From: Clostridia bacterium
GTDB lineage: Bacteria; Bacillota_A; Clostridia; Oscillospirales; Acutalibacteraceae
NCBI GenBank assembly: GCA_017547865.1
Contig: JAFYOA010000006.1
Coordinates: 1-5,042 of the forward strand
Length of the DNA: 5,042 nt
Direction of reading: 5' to 3'
Made by a program: the position numbers and the translations under genes. The notes under the pieces are model-generated. The model did no database searches. It saw only the letters and a program-made list of their open reading frames with translations, and was not told the DNA's origin. Shown here one piece after another: positions 1 to 5,042 of this stretch (its first letter is position 1; every line of letters starts with the position of its first letter).

Positions 1-882
1 CTCGATCAGTTGGCGGGTAATGCCGGCCAGCGAGATCAGAGGGTAGGAAAGCTGGTCGATCATGCCGATGGCAACAAAGAAGTCGCCGGCTGTAAAATCA
101 CCGGCCAAAACCAACCAGGCTGCATATGCCAAAACAGCAAAATACGACAGATAGGAGATCAGCGTGGTGATGAGCTGCGAAACGGCGCCGAGCTGTGTGT
201 CTTTCAAAAGCTTTTCCATTGTGTTGTCGTTGGCAGCTTTGAATCTGCGCATGATCTTTTGCTCGATGGAATAGTTTTTGATGATCTCGAACCCGGAAAG
301 CCAGTCGGTCACCTTGGCGAGGTTTTCTTCTACAGCCCGAAGGTACGCAGACTGTGCGTTCTGCAGCTTTTTCTCGATCAGCTTGGGAATATACAGCGGT
401 GTGGTCAGCAGCGCAATGGTGATGACCGCGATGCGCAGATCGAGAACGAACAGCGCGGTGCTGACAAGAATGATCTTGAAAAGAATTTCCCAAAACAGAG
501 GGAGCATACGGAACCGACGGTCTTTGATCATATCGGCTTCGCTGGTGTAACGGGCAATGTATTCGCCCTGCGGGTACTCCTTATAGGCAACGTAGCTGCG
601 ATTGACAATGCTTTCGAAGATATCCTGTTTCAGTTCTCTTGTGCAGCCCGTAACAAACGCGGCGCTGCAAAGGTTGTAGAGAAAGAAGAAGAAAACTTCG
701 CACAGAATAAAACCGATGAGCAGGATGGCAGAGTGAAACGTCTTCTGCATTTCACCGGCTGCGGCATAGTCCAGAACATCGCCCTTAAAAAACTGAAGAA
801 CCACGGCGAACACGGTGCCGACGAGTACGCAGATCAGTGCCTCCGCAAAATAGCGGCGGTTGCTTTGTTGGTATTTTTTCAT
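1..882 (-). CDS. ABC exporter, N-terminal transmembrane half (partial, runs off left edge)
   Basis: Reading the minus strand from an ATG at 882 gives 294 codons with no stop, still open at the window edge. The start is fixed by AGGAGG at 891-896, eight bases upstream, and the protein begins MKKYQQSNRR. The visible part looks like a type IV ABC exporter membrane domain (MsbA/BmrA-like) with six hydrophobic segments near residues 14-32, 50-74, 128-147, 149-166, 232-260 and 265-286. Intracellular-loop signatures are present: GEYIARYTSEAD at 106-117 (family form G-x-L/I-x-x-R-x-x-x-D) and GFEIIKNYSIE at 197-207 (family form G-x-x-x-I-K-x-x-x-x-E). GDFTAGDFF before the last segment is also typical. 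Walker A, signature and Walker B motifs should follow beyond the edge. The protein would act in the cytoplasmic membrane, probably exporting a drug, lipid or peptide; the substrate is unknown. The upstream attenuator suggests antibiotic induction. The family call is confident, the substrate is not. Confidence 0.9.
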   Translation of the reverse strand, partial: MKKYQQSNRRYFAEALICVLVGTVFAVVLQFFKGDVLDYAAAGEMQKTFHSAILLIGFILCEVFFFFLYNLCSAAFVTGCTRELKQDIFESIVNRSYVAYKEYPQGEYIARYTSEADMIKDRRFRMLPLFWEILFKIILVSTALFVLDLRIAVITIALLTTPLYIPKLIEKKLQNAQSAYLRAVEENLAKVTDWLSGFEIIKNYSIEQKIMRRFKAANDNTMEKLLKDTQLGAVSQLITTLISYLSYFAVLAYAAWLVLAGDFTAGDFFVAIGMIDQLSYPLISLAGITRQLIE

Positions 883-890
883 TTGATTTG

Positions 891-959
891 CCTCCTATGC
901 TTTTCCAAAGCGATAGAAGGATTGAGAAAGTATTTTCCTTCTATCGTTTTAGAAGGAAA
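891..959 (-). promoter_or_regulatory. Candidate translational attenuator (four-arm RNA switch) in the exporter leader
   Basis: Four arms are read on the minus strand. Arm 1 is TTTCCTTCTA (959-950), arm 2 CGATAGAAGGAAA (946-934), arm 3 TCCTTCTATCG (921-911) and arm 4 ATAGGAGG (898-891), which is the exporter Shine-Dalgarno. Arm 1 pairs with arm 2 over 10 bp around a 6-nt loop. Arm 3 pairs with arm 4 over 8 bp (920-913 with 898-891, one U-G), and this stem continues past one bulged C as GCUUU/AAAGC (911-907 with 903-899) around a 3-nt loop. Alternatively arm 2 pairs with arm 3 over 11 perfect bp (946-936 with 921-911), freeing arm 4. Arm 1 covers the last codons and stop of a leader ORF, so a ribosome stalled there would favour 2:3 and open the exporter start. 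No U-tract follows the 2:3 stem, which argues for translational rather than transcriptional control. The pairings are seen directly; the mechanism is inferred from ermC-like systems. Confidence 0.72.
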
Positions 960-975
960 TCCGACGTTTTACCAT
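949..975 (-). CDS. Leader peptide MVKRRISF upstream of ABC exporter
   Basis: This is an 8-codon ORF, ATG at 975 to TAA at 951-949, encoding MVKRRISF. GAGG at 984-987 lies eight bases upstream of the ATG. The ORF sits between the minus-strand promoter and the exporter gene, and its last codons plus stop form arm 1 of the attenuator. Residues 3-5 are Lys-Arg-Arg, which fits the Arg/Lys-X-Arg/Lys (+X+) motif known to stall macrolide- or ketolide-bound ribosomes, as in ErmDL. With Arg4 in the P site, a stalled ribosome should cover to about position 950, thus all of arm 1. A regulatory rather than structural role is inferred. A longer alternative ORF from an ATG at 994 (17 aa, other frame) would start within about 2 nt of the predicted transcript end and has no Shine-Dalgarno. 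Confidence 0.6.
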   Translation of the reverse strand: MVKRRISF

Positions 976-1002
976 AGTGCACACCTCGTTTCATTTTTTT
1001 TG

Positions 1003-1031
1003 ATTATAGCATACAGCGTTTCAGAAATCAA
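1003..1031 (-). promoter_or_regulatory. Promoter of the ABC exporter transcript (vegetative-sigma type)
   Basis: On the minus strand, TTGATT (1031-1026) is followed by a 17-base spacer and a perfect TATAAT (1008-1003). A TG one base before the -10 makes it an extended -10 element. Transcription would begin near 995-997, in an A-run, about 20 bases upstream of the leader ORF start. Match and spacing are near the housekeeping sigma factor consensus, so transcription is probably strong and control is left to the RNA leader downstream. Confidence 0.82.
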
Positions 1032-1063
1032 CCAGAATGCGGTGCGGTTACTGCCCGCCCGCA

Positions 1064-1105
1064 ACTGTCCACTTTCCGTTTTCCGCTTTCCACTTTCAAC
1101 TTTAC
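1064..1105. repeat. Degenerate 7-bp tandem repeat, six units
   Basis: Six consecutive heptads occupy this stretch: actgtcc, actttcc, gttttcc, gctttcc, actttca and actttac. The plus strand is pyrimidine-rich, and the minus strand reads as GGAAAGT-type units. It lies between the two divergent promoters and overlaps the -35 of the plus-strand promoter candidate. Similar ACTTTCC/AACTTTC low-complexity tracts are, from memory, scattered in intergenic regions of gut Clostridia. No function is evident. Confidence 0.6.
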
Positions 1106-1129
1106 TTTTCGCTCCGGTTGTGTTACCAT
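1101..1129 (+). promoter_or_regulatory. Weak promoter candidate for the transporter/isomerase/hydrolase operon
   Basis: TTTACT (1101-1106) and TACCAT (1124-1129) are separated by 17 bases. Each matches the housekeeping consensus at four of six positions, and TG at 1121-1122 gives an extended -10. The predicted start near 1136 would leave a short leader of about 27 bases before the ATG at 1163. It is the best candidate seen upstream of the operon, but weak, so a regulator may be required or the true promoter may lie elsewhere. Confidence 0.33.
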
Positions 1130-1162
1130 GAAGAAAATTTTTCTTTTATCCGGAGAGTCTTT

Positions 1163-2422
1163 ATGTCTGCCAAAACTTTGAACTACACCAAAACGAAATA
1201 CGCCTGCTATTATGCGTATCTTTCCATGGCCTCGGCTTACAGCCTGCCGCCGCTGCTGTTTGTCACCTTCCGTGATATGTACGGCATTTCCTACACCCTG
1301 CTGGGGGCGCTGGTGCTCATTAATTTCTGCACCCAGCTGCTCATCGATCTGATTTTCAGCTTTTTCACCAAGTATTTCAATATCCGCAAGGTGGCAAAAA
1401 CCATGCCCCTCATCACCTCTGTGGGCTTTTTGATCTACGCCCTGGTGCCCACGTTTTTCCCCCGGTTCGCCTATGCCGGTCTGGTGGCGGGCACGCTGGT
1501 GTTCTCGGTGGCCGCCGGCCTGTGTGAAGTGCTCATGAGCCCCATGGTGGCTTCTCTGCCCTCCGATAACCCGGAGCGGGATATGAGTATGCTCCATTCC
1601 CTGTACGCCTGGGGTGTGCTGATGGTGGTGATCATCACCACGGTGTTCCAAGGTTTGTTTGGTCGGGAAAACTGGATGTACCTGACGATCTTTCTGGCGC
1701 TTCTGCCTTTGCTGGCGGCTTATCTTTTTGCCACCTCGCCCATTCCGGAAATGCACCTGGACCACAGCAGCGGCGGGGCAAAAGCCAAAAACCGCACCAT
1801 TGGCCTGGCGCTGTGCACCGCCTGTATCTTTTTGGGCAGTGCCGCAGAAAACACCATGTCCAACTGGATCTCCGGTTATATGGAAAATGCGCTGCACATT
1901 CCCAAAACTCTGGGAGATATCTTCGGCCTGGCACTGTTTGCGGTGCTGCTGGGGCTGGTGCGTACGCTGTACGCCAAATACGGCCGGAACATTTCTGCCG
2001 TACTGCTGGCGGGCATGGTGGGCGCAACGGTGTGCTATCTGATCATCGGCCTTTCCAACAACAATGTTCTCTGCTTTGTGGCCTGTGTGCTGGTGGGCCT
2101 GGTCACCTCCATGTTGTGGCCCGGTACCCTCATCTTAATGGAAGAAAGAATTCCTGCCCCCGGGGTGGCTGCCTATGCTCTGATGGCCGCCGGCGGCGAC
2201 GTGGGTGCTTCTGTGGCACCGCAGCTGTTGGGTATTGTGGTGGATAACGTGTCGGCCAGTGAGTGGGCTGTTGGGCTGGGTGCAACACTCTCCCTTTCTG
2301 CCGAGCAGATCGGTATGAAGGTAGGCATGCTGGTGGCCGGTGTGTTCCCGTTTTTGGGTATTTTCCTGCTGCTGTACATTAAGCATTACTTTAAGAAAAA
2401 CAAACTGCAGAAAGGCGAATGA
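1163..2422 (+). CDS. MFS transporter, fucose-permease-like (sugar uptake candidate)
   Basis: This 419-residue protein has about twelve hydrophobic segments, the usual size for a major facilitator superfamily carrier in the cytoplasmic membrane. The ATG at 1163 is chosen because GGAG at 1152-1155 lies seven bases upstream. The frame stays open further 5', but there the translation runs through the heptad repeat and looks non-coding. Features recalling the FHS (FucP-like) sugar:proton symporter group are an acidic Glu122 in the fourth segment (CEVLMSPMVASLP), LHSLYAWG at 144-151, AENTMSNWISGYM at 228-240 and GGDVGAS at 344-350. A hydrophilic stretch near residues 192-212 separates the two six-helix halves. 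The stop overlaps the ATG of the next gene (ATGA), implying translational coupling. The likely role is import of a sugar, polyol or derivative processed by the two downstream enzymes. MFS membership is secure, FHS assignment moderate, substrate unknown. Confidence 0.88.
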   Translation: MSAKTLNYTKTKYACYYAYLSMASAYSLPPLLFVTFRDMYGISYTLLGALVLINFCTQLLIDLIFSFFTKYFNIRKVAKTMPLITSVGFLIYALVPTFFPRFAYAGLVAGTLVFSVAAGLCEVLMSPMVASLPSDNPERDMSMLHSLYAWGVLMVVIITTVFQGLFGRENWMYLTIFLALLPLLAAYLFATSPIPEMHLDHSSGGAKAKNRTIGLALCTACIFLGSAAENTMSNWISGYMENALHIPKTLGDIFGLALFAVLLGLVRTLYAKYGRNISAVLLAGMVGATVCYLIIGLSNNNVLCFVACVLVGLVTSMLWPGTLILMEERIPAPGVAAYALMAAGGDVGASVAPQLLGIVVDNVSASEWAVGLGATLSLSAEQIGMKVGMLVAGVFPFLGIFLLLYIKHYFKKNKLQKGE

Positions 2423-3267
2423 GTATGTGGAAGCAAAAAATCGGCATGTCCGTTGGCCCGTTTCCGGAAATTCCTTCGGCAGAAACCGTGCGGCTGATCG
2501 CTGCGGCGGGGTTTGATGCTGTTTCTCCTATATGGCGTGAGGATGAAGACCTGGGCGAAGTGCTGGCTGCCGCCGAAGAATGCGGCCTGGCGGTGCAGTC
2601 TCTGCATGCGCCTTATTTGCAGGCCGCCGCCATGTGGAGCGCCGACCCGGAGGTGTTTGCCCCGGCGGTGGAAGAGATGATGACCGTGGCGGCGAGCTGT
2701 GTCAAATACCGCATTCCCGTGCTGGTGGTGCATCCCTGGATCGGCTTTGAATACGATTTTGACGAAGCAAACCTGTGCTTTGACCACTACGATGCCCTGG
2801 TGCGGTATGCGGAAGAAAACGGCTTTGCCGTTGCTTTTGAAAATACCGAGGGAGAGGAATTCCTCTTCGCCCTGCTGGAACGCTACAAAGAGAACCCCGC
2901 GGTGGGTTTTTGCTGGGACAGCGGCCACGAACTGTGTTACAACCATTCCCAAAATCTGTTGGCGAAATACGGCAACCGGCTGCTGATGACCCACCTGAAC
3001 GATAACCTGGGCATCAGCCGCTTCGATGGCGTGACCTACTGGACCGACGACCTGCACCTGCTGCCCTTTGACGGCATTGCCGATTGGGAGGATAACGTGT
3101 GCCGGCTGAAAAACGCAGCGCCCCAGGAGTACCTGAATTTCGAACTGACCACGCATTCCAAGCCGGACCGGCACGAAAACGATGTGTATGCCGCCCTGCC
3201 CCCGGAAGTATACCTGGCTGAAGCTTATAACCGTGCCTGCCGCATTGCCTGGCAGTATGCAAAGTGA
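2419..3267 (+). CDS. Sugar phosphate isomerase/epimerase-like TIM-barrel protein
   Basis: This 282-residue cytoplasmic protein belongs to the xylose isomerase-like/AP endonuclease 2 TIM-barrel superfamily (Pfam PF01261 type) and is near the usual length. Barrel-strand motifs appear in order: SLHAPY with His63, VVHPW with His105, FENTE with Glu141, CWDSGH with Asp167 and His170, THLNDN with His192, a DDLHLLPFDGIADW stretch at 210-223, and FELTTH with Glu242. Glu141, Asp167, His192 and Glu242 would be the divalent-metal ligands, by analogy with family members such as IolE, IolI and tagatose epimerases. The start at 2419 overlaps the transporter stop by four bases. An ATG at 2425 is an alternative better spaced (nine bases) from AAAGG at 2411-2415. 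The next gene follows after nine bases. It probably isomerizes, epimerizes or dehydrates a ketose, polyol or inositol derivative brought in by the transporter. The specific reaction cannot be told from sequence. Confidence 0.88.
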   Translation: MSMWKQKIGMSVGPFPEIPSAETVRLIAAAGFDAVSPIWREDEDLGEVLAAAEECGLAVQSLHAPYLQAAAMWSADPEVFAPAVEEMMTVAASCVKYRIPVLVVHPWIGFEYDFDEANLCFDHYDALVRYAEENGFAVAFENTEGEEFLFALLERYKENPAVGFCWDSGHELCYNHSQNLLAKYGNRLLMTHLNDNLGISRFDGVTYWTDDLHLLPFDGIADWEDNVCRLKNAAPQEYLNFELTTHSKPDRHENDVYAALPPEVYLAEAYNRACRIAWQYAK

Positions 3268-3276
3268 GGAAGAAAC

Positions 3277-3903
3277 ATGAAAATTATTGAAGAAAGAACT
3301 TCGAAGAAGATTTTCCCATACGTAGCCTGGGTGCCGGAAAACTGCAGTGAACACCCGGCGCTGCTGGTGCAGCTGCACGGTGCCGGTGAACGCGGCCGCG
3401 GCGATGACCTGGAACGGGTGACGATCTGGGGTTTCCCCAACGTGGCGAACGACGAAAACCTGCAGGATTGCATTCTGCTGATGCCCCAGTGCCCGCCGGA
3501 AAGCTTTTGGGCCGCCCGGGCAGAGAGCCTGAAGACCTTTATTGACACCATGGTCGAAGAATTCAACGTGGACAAAGACCGCATTTACCTGTGCGGCCTG
3601 AGCATGGGCGGCTTTGGCACCTGGTACACCGCCATGGCCTACCCGCAGATGTTTGCGGCCATTGCCCCCTGCTGCGGCGGCGGTATGGCCTGGAACGCCG
3701 GAGTGCTCACCATGCCCATCCGCGCCTTCCACGGGCTGGATGACACCGTGGTTTCGCCTCACCAGACCATGGAAATGGCAGAGGCCCTGCAGGGCAAGCA
3801 CCCCGAGTTCGTCTGCGAACTGTACGAAGGCGTGGGTCACGATTCCTGGAAGCGCGCGTTCTCGCCGGAACTGCTGGCCTGGATGCTGCAGCAGCATAAA
3901 TAA
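3277..3903 (+). CDS. Alpha/beta hydrolase, small esterase (prolyl oligopeptidase/carboxylesterase-like)
   Basis: This 208-residue single-domain serine hydrolase shows all catalytic parts. LHGAGERG at 33-40 is the oxyanion region, GLSMGG at 107-112 carries nucleophile Ser109 in a G-x-S-x-G elbow, HGLDDTVV at 152-159 carries the acid (Asp156 best fits the HGxxDxxV pattern), and GVGHDSW at 185-191 carries His188. The arrangement resembles phospholipase/carboxylesterase, dienelactone hydrolase-like and LpqC-type small esterases. No signal peptide is seen, so it should be cytoplasmic. GAGG at 3266-3269 overlaps the upstream stop and lies seven bases before the ATG. It is last in the operon and is followed by a terminator. 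Beside a transporter and a sugar isomerase, it may deacylate an imported sugar ester or open a lactone; this is inference from context. Peptidase activity is less likely for so short a protein without a beta-propeller. Confidence 0.88.
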   Translation: MKIIEERTSKKIFPYVAWVPENCSEHPALLVQLHGAGERGRGDDLERVTIWGFPNVANDENLQDCILLMPQCPPESFWAARAESLKTFIDTMVEEFNVDKDRIYLCGLSMGGFGTWYTAMAYPQMFAAIAPCCGGGMAWNAGVLTMPIRAFHGLDDTVVSPHQTMEMAEALQGKHPEFVCELYEGVGHDSWKRAFSPELLAWMLQQHK

Positions 3904-3909
3904 AAAAAC

Positions 3910-3946
3910 AAATCCGACCTGTGCAGCAGCATAGGCCGGATTTTTT
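3910..3946. terminator. Bidirectional intrinsic terminator between convergent genes
   Basis: A long hairpin has arms 3910-3924 and 3929-3943: AAATCCG, one A/C mismatch, then CCTGTGC pairing with GCATAGG (one G-T) around an AGCA loop. Plus-strand transcripts end in TTTTTT (3941-3946). In the other direction the A-run at 3902-3908 becomes a U-tract. It closes the three-gene operon seven bases after its last stop, and it can also stop the acyl-CoA ligase transcript coming from the right. Confidence 0.88.
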
Positions 3947-3967
3947 ATCTTTTGTGTCGATTTTTAC

Positions 3968-3986
3968 GGGCGAACATAGTTCGCCC
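3968..3986. repeat. Short perfect palindrome GGGCGAAC-ATA-GTTCGCCC
   Basis: Eight perfect base pairs flank a 3-base centre in the gap between convergent genes, 20 bases from the ligase stop. T's precede it on the plus strand (3961-3965), but no T-run follows it on either strand, so it is not a canonical terminator. Comparable GGGGCGAxC...GxTCGCCC palindromes recur, as I recall them, between genes of Faecalibacterium-like Clostridia. This may be one copy of a dispersed REP-like element; only one copy lies here. Confidence 0.6.
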
Positions 3987-4005
3987 CTGCGGTATTCCGT
4001 TGGAG

Positions 4006-5042
4006 TTACTTCCCGGTTCCGCCGGTATCGGCGCCGTCACCGGTGAGATTATAGCGGCGGGCAGCGTCTTCGCGCATTTTGTACTTCAGCACTTTGCCGG
4101 CTGCGTTCATGGGGAAGGCGTCCACAAATTCGATGTACTTGGGTACCTTGTGGCGGGCCATGCTGGCGCGGATGTAGGCGAGCATCTCTTCTGCGGTGAT
4201 GCTGCCCGGCTCCTTCAGAATGATGCTGGCGAAGATCTCTTCGCCGTACTTTTTATCCGGAACACCGATGACCTGCACGTCTTTTACCGCGGGGTGGGTG
4301 TAGATGAATTCTTCAATTTCTTTGGGGTAAATGTTCTCGCCGCCGCGGATGATCATATCCTTCAGACGGCCGGTGATGCGGTAGTTGCCGTTTTCGTCTT
4401 TGCAGGCCAGGTCGCCGGAGTGCAGCCAGCCGTCGGCATCAATGGTGTCGGCGGTTGCCTGGGGCATTTTGTAGTAGCCCTTCATGGTGTTGTAGCCGCG
4501 GGCGCAGAACTCGCCGTTCACCCCGGGGCCAACTTCTTCACCGGTCTCCGGGTTGATGATCTTGCATTCCACATGGGGGAAATCGTAACCCACGGTTTCG
4601 GTGCGCACTTCCAAAGAATCTGTCCAGCTGGACATGGTGTTGCCCGGGGCACATTCGGTTTGGCCGTAAACAGAAACGATGCCGGTCATGTTCATTTCAT
4701 CCGGCTGGGCGGCACGCTTCATCAGCTCCGGCGGGCAGCCGGCACCGGCCATAATGCCGGTACGCATGTAAGAAAAGTCTGTGCTGCGGTAGTTGGGGTG
4801 GTTGAACATGGCGATGAACATGGTGGGCACGCCGTTGAAAGCGGTGATGCGCTCCTGATTGATGCAGGCCAGGGAGGACTTTGCAGAGAAGTAAGGCATG
4901 GGGCAGATGGTGCCGCCGTGGGTCATCATGCTGGTCATGGAAAGCACCATGCCGAAGCAGTGGAACATGGGCACCTGGATCATCATGCGGTCCGCGGTGG
5001 AAAGGTCCATTCGGTCGCCGATCACCTTGCCGTTGTTGACGA
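4006..5042 (-). CDS. Fatty-acyl-CoA synthetase (AMP-binding ligase), C-terminal part, runs off right edge
   Basis: The minus-strand frame is open from the right edge to TAA at 4008-4006, giving 345 complete codons. A GTG at 5025 could be mistaken for a start, but the frame continues upstream as VNNGK followed by VIGDRM, a stretch typical of the interior of medium/long-chain acyl-CoA synthetases, so the N-terminus with the TSGTTG-type phosphate loop is missing. Numbering from that GTG, visible motifs are VPMFHCFG (18-25), YGQTE (120-124), GWLHSGD (199-205), the hinge GRLKDMIIRGGENIYPKEIE (219-238), and NAAGK with the catalytic Lys at 321 in the mobile C-terminal domain. The enzyme activates a carboxylic acid, probably a fatty acid, to acyl-AMP and then acyl-CoA in the cytoplasm. 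The last residues form a short Gly/Thr-rich tail. It is convergent with the sugar operon and probably unrelated to it. Adenylate-forming family is certain; chain length is not. Confidence 0.93.
   Translation of the reverse strand, partial: VNNGKVIGDRMDLSTADRMMIQVPMFHCFGMVLSMTSMMTHGGTICPMPYFSAKSSLACINQERITAFNGVPTMFIAMFNHPNYRSTDFSYMRTGIMAGAGCPPELMKRAAQPDEMNMTGIVSVYGQTECAPGNTMSSWTDSLEVRTETVGYDFPHVECKIINPETGEEVGPGVNGEFCARGYNTMKGYYKMPQATADTIDADGWLHSGDLACKDENGNYRITGRLKDMIIRGGENIYPKEIEEFIYTHPAVKDVQVIGVPDKKYGEEIFASIILKEPGSITAEEMLAYIRASMARHKVPKYIEFVDAFPMNAAGKVLKYKMREDAARRYNLTGDGADTGGTGK

Noticed and set aside
907..950. Reading the 2:3 inverted repeat as a Rho-independent terminator of the exporter leader
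   Set aside because: The stem is followed by GGAAAAGC on the minus strand, with no U-tract, so intrinsic termination is unlikely.
941..994. Alternative 17-codon leader MKRGVHYGKTSDFLLKR on the minus strand
   Set aside because: Its ATG lies at almost the first base of the predicted transcript without a ribosome binding site. The overlapping 8-codon ORF has one and fits the arm positions.
10..1131. Plus-strand 373-codon open frame
   Set aside because: It lies antisense to the exporter and across the promoter and attenuator, has no ribosome binding site or recognizable domain, and its translation resembles shadow sequence.
1037..1162. Longer N-terminus for the MFS transporter (start at 1037)
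   Set aside because: The extra 42 residues translate the low-complexity repeat and promoter region, whereas ATG 1163 has a ribosome binding site and begins directly before the first membrane segment.
1128..1181. Plus-strand small ORF MKKIFLLSGESLCLPKL
   Set aside because: It has no Shine-Dalgarno, overlaps the predicted -10 at its start and runs into the transporter gene in another frame. No alternative RNA arms were seen around it.
1028..1897. Minus-strand 289-codon open frame over the MFS gene and intergenic region
   Set aside because: It is antisense to the membrane segments of the transporter. Its end reads through the heptad repeat (KLKVESGKRKV-like), a typical spurious extension.
2386..3897. 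Minus-strand 503-codon open frame opposite the isomerase and hydrolase
   Set aside because: It is rich in His, Gln and Gly as expected for an antisense shadow of codon-biased genes, spans two well-supported genes, and shows no coherent domain.
5023..5025. GTG as start of the acyl-CoA ligase
   Set aside because: The frame continues upstream with family-typical residues (VNNGK) and the essential N-terminal phosphate-binding motif would be missing, so the gene is simply cut by the window edge.

Overview
The window looks like chromosomal DNA from a gut-type Firmicute of class Clostridia, probably an Oscillospiraceae/Ruminococcaceae relative of Faecalibacterium, Gemmiger or Subdoligranulum. This rests on moderately GC-rich, densely packed genes with AT-rich gaps, strong AGGAGG-type ribosome binding sites, a low-complexity heptad tract and a GGGCGAAC-type intergenic palindrome of a kind I associate with such genomes. 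The genus is an inference. No rRNA, tRNA, CRISPR array, insertion sequence or phage gene is visible.

Layout: (1) Positions 1-882, minus strand, hold the membrane half of an ABC exporter; its nucleotide-binding domain would lie beyond the left edge. (2) Positions 883-1162 are a divergent control region. On the minus strand it holds a near-consensus promoter, an 8-codon leader ORF (MVKRRISF) with its own Shine-Dalgarno, and four RNA arms that can pair as 1:2 plus 3:4, hiding the exporter ribosome binding site, or as 2:3, exposing it. This is the architecture of an erm-type translational attenuator, and the leader carries a Lys-Arg-Arg that fits the +X+ macrolide arrest motif. A heptad repeat tract and a weak plus-strand promoter candidate fill the rest. 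(3) Positions 1163-3903, plus strand, are a tight three-gene operon: a fucose-permease-like MFS transporter, a TIM-barrel sugar isomerase/epimerase-like protein, and a small serine alpha/beta hydrolase. (4) A bidirectional terminator (3910-3946) and a short perfect palindrome (3968-3986) separate this operon from the convergent gene. (5) Positions 4006-5042, minus strand, are the C-terminal part of a fatty-acyl-CoA synthetase, cut by the right edge.

The plus-strand operon reads as a small carbohydrate module: import of a sugar, polyol or sugar ester, removal of an acyl or other ester group, then isomerization or epimerization. The substrate cannot be told from sequence. The exporter appears to be an independent, drug-inducible unit, and its attenuator is the most notable element here. 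The acyl-CoA ligase has no evident link to the others.
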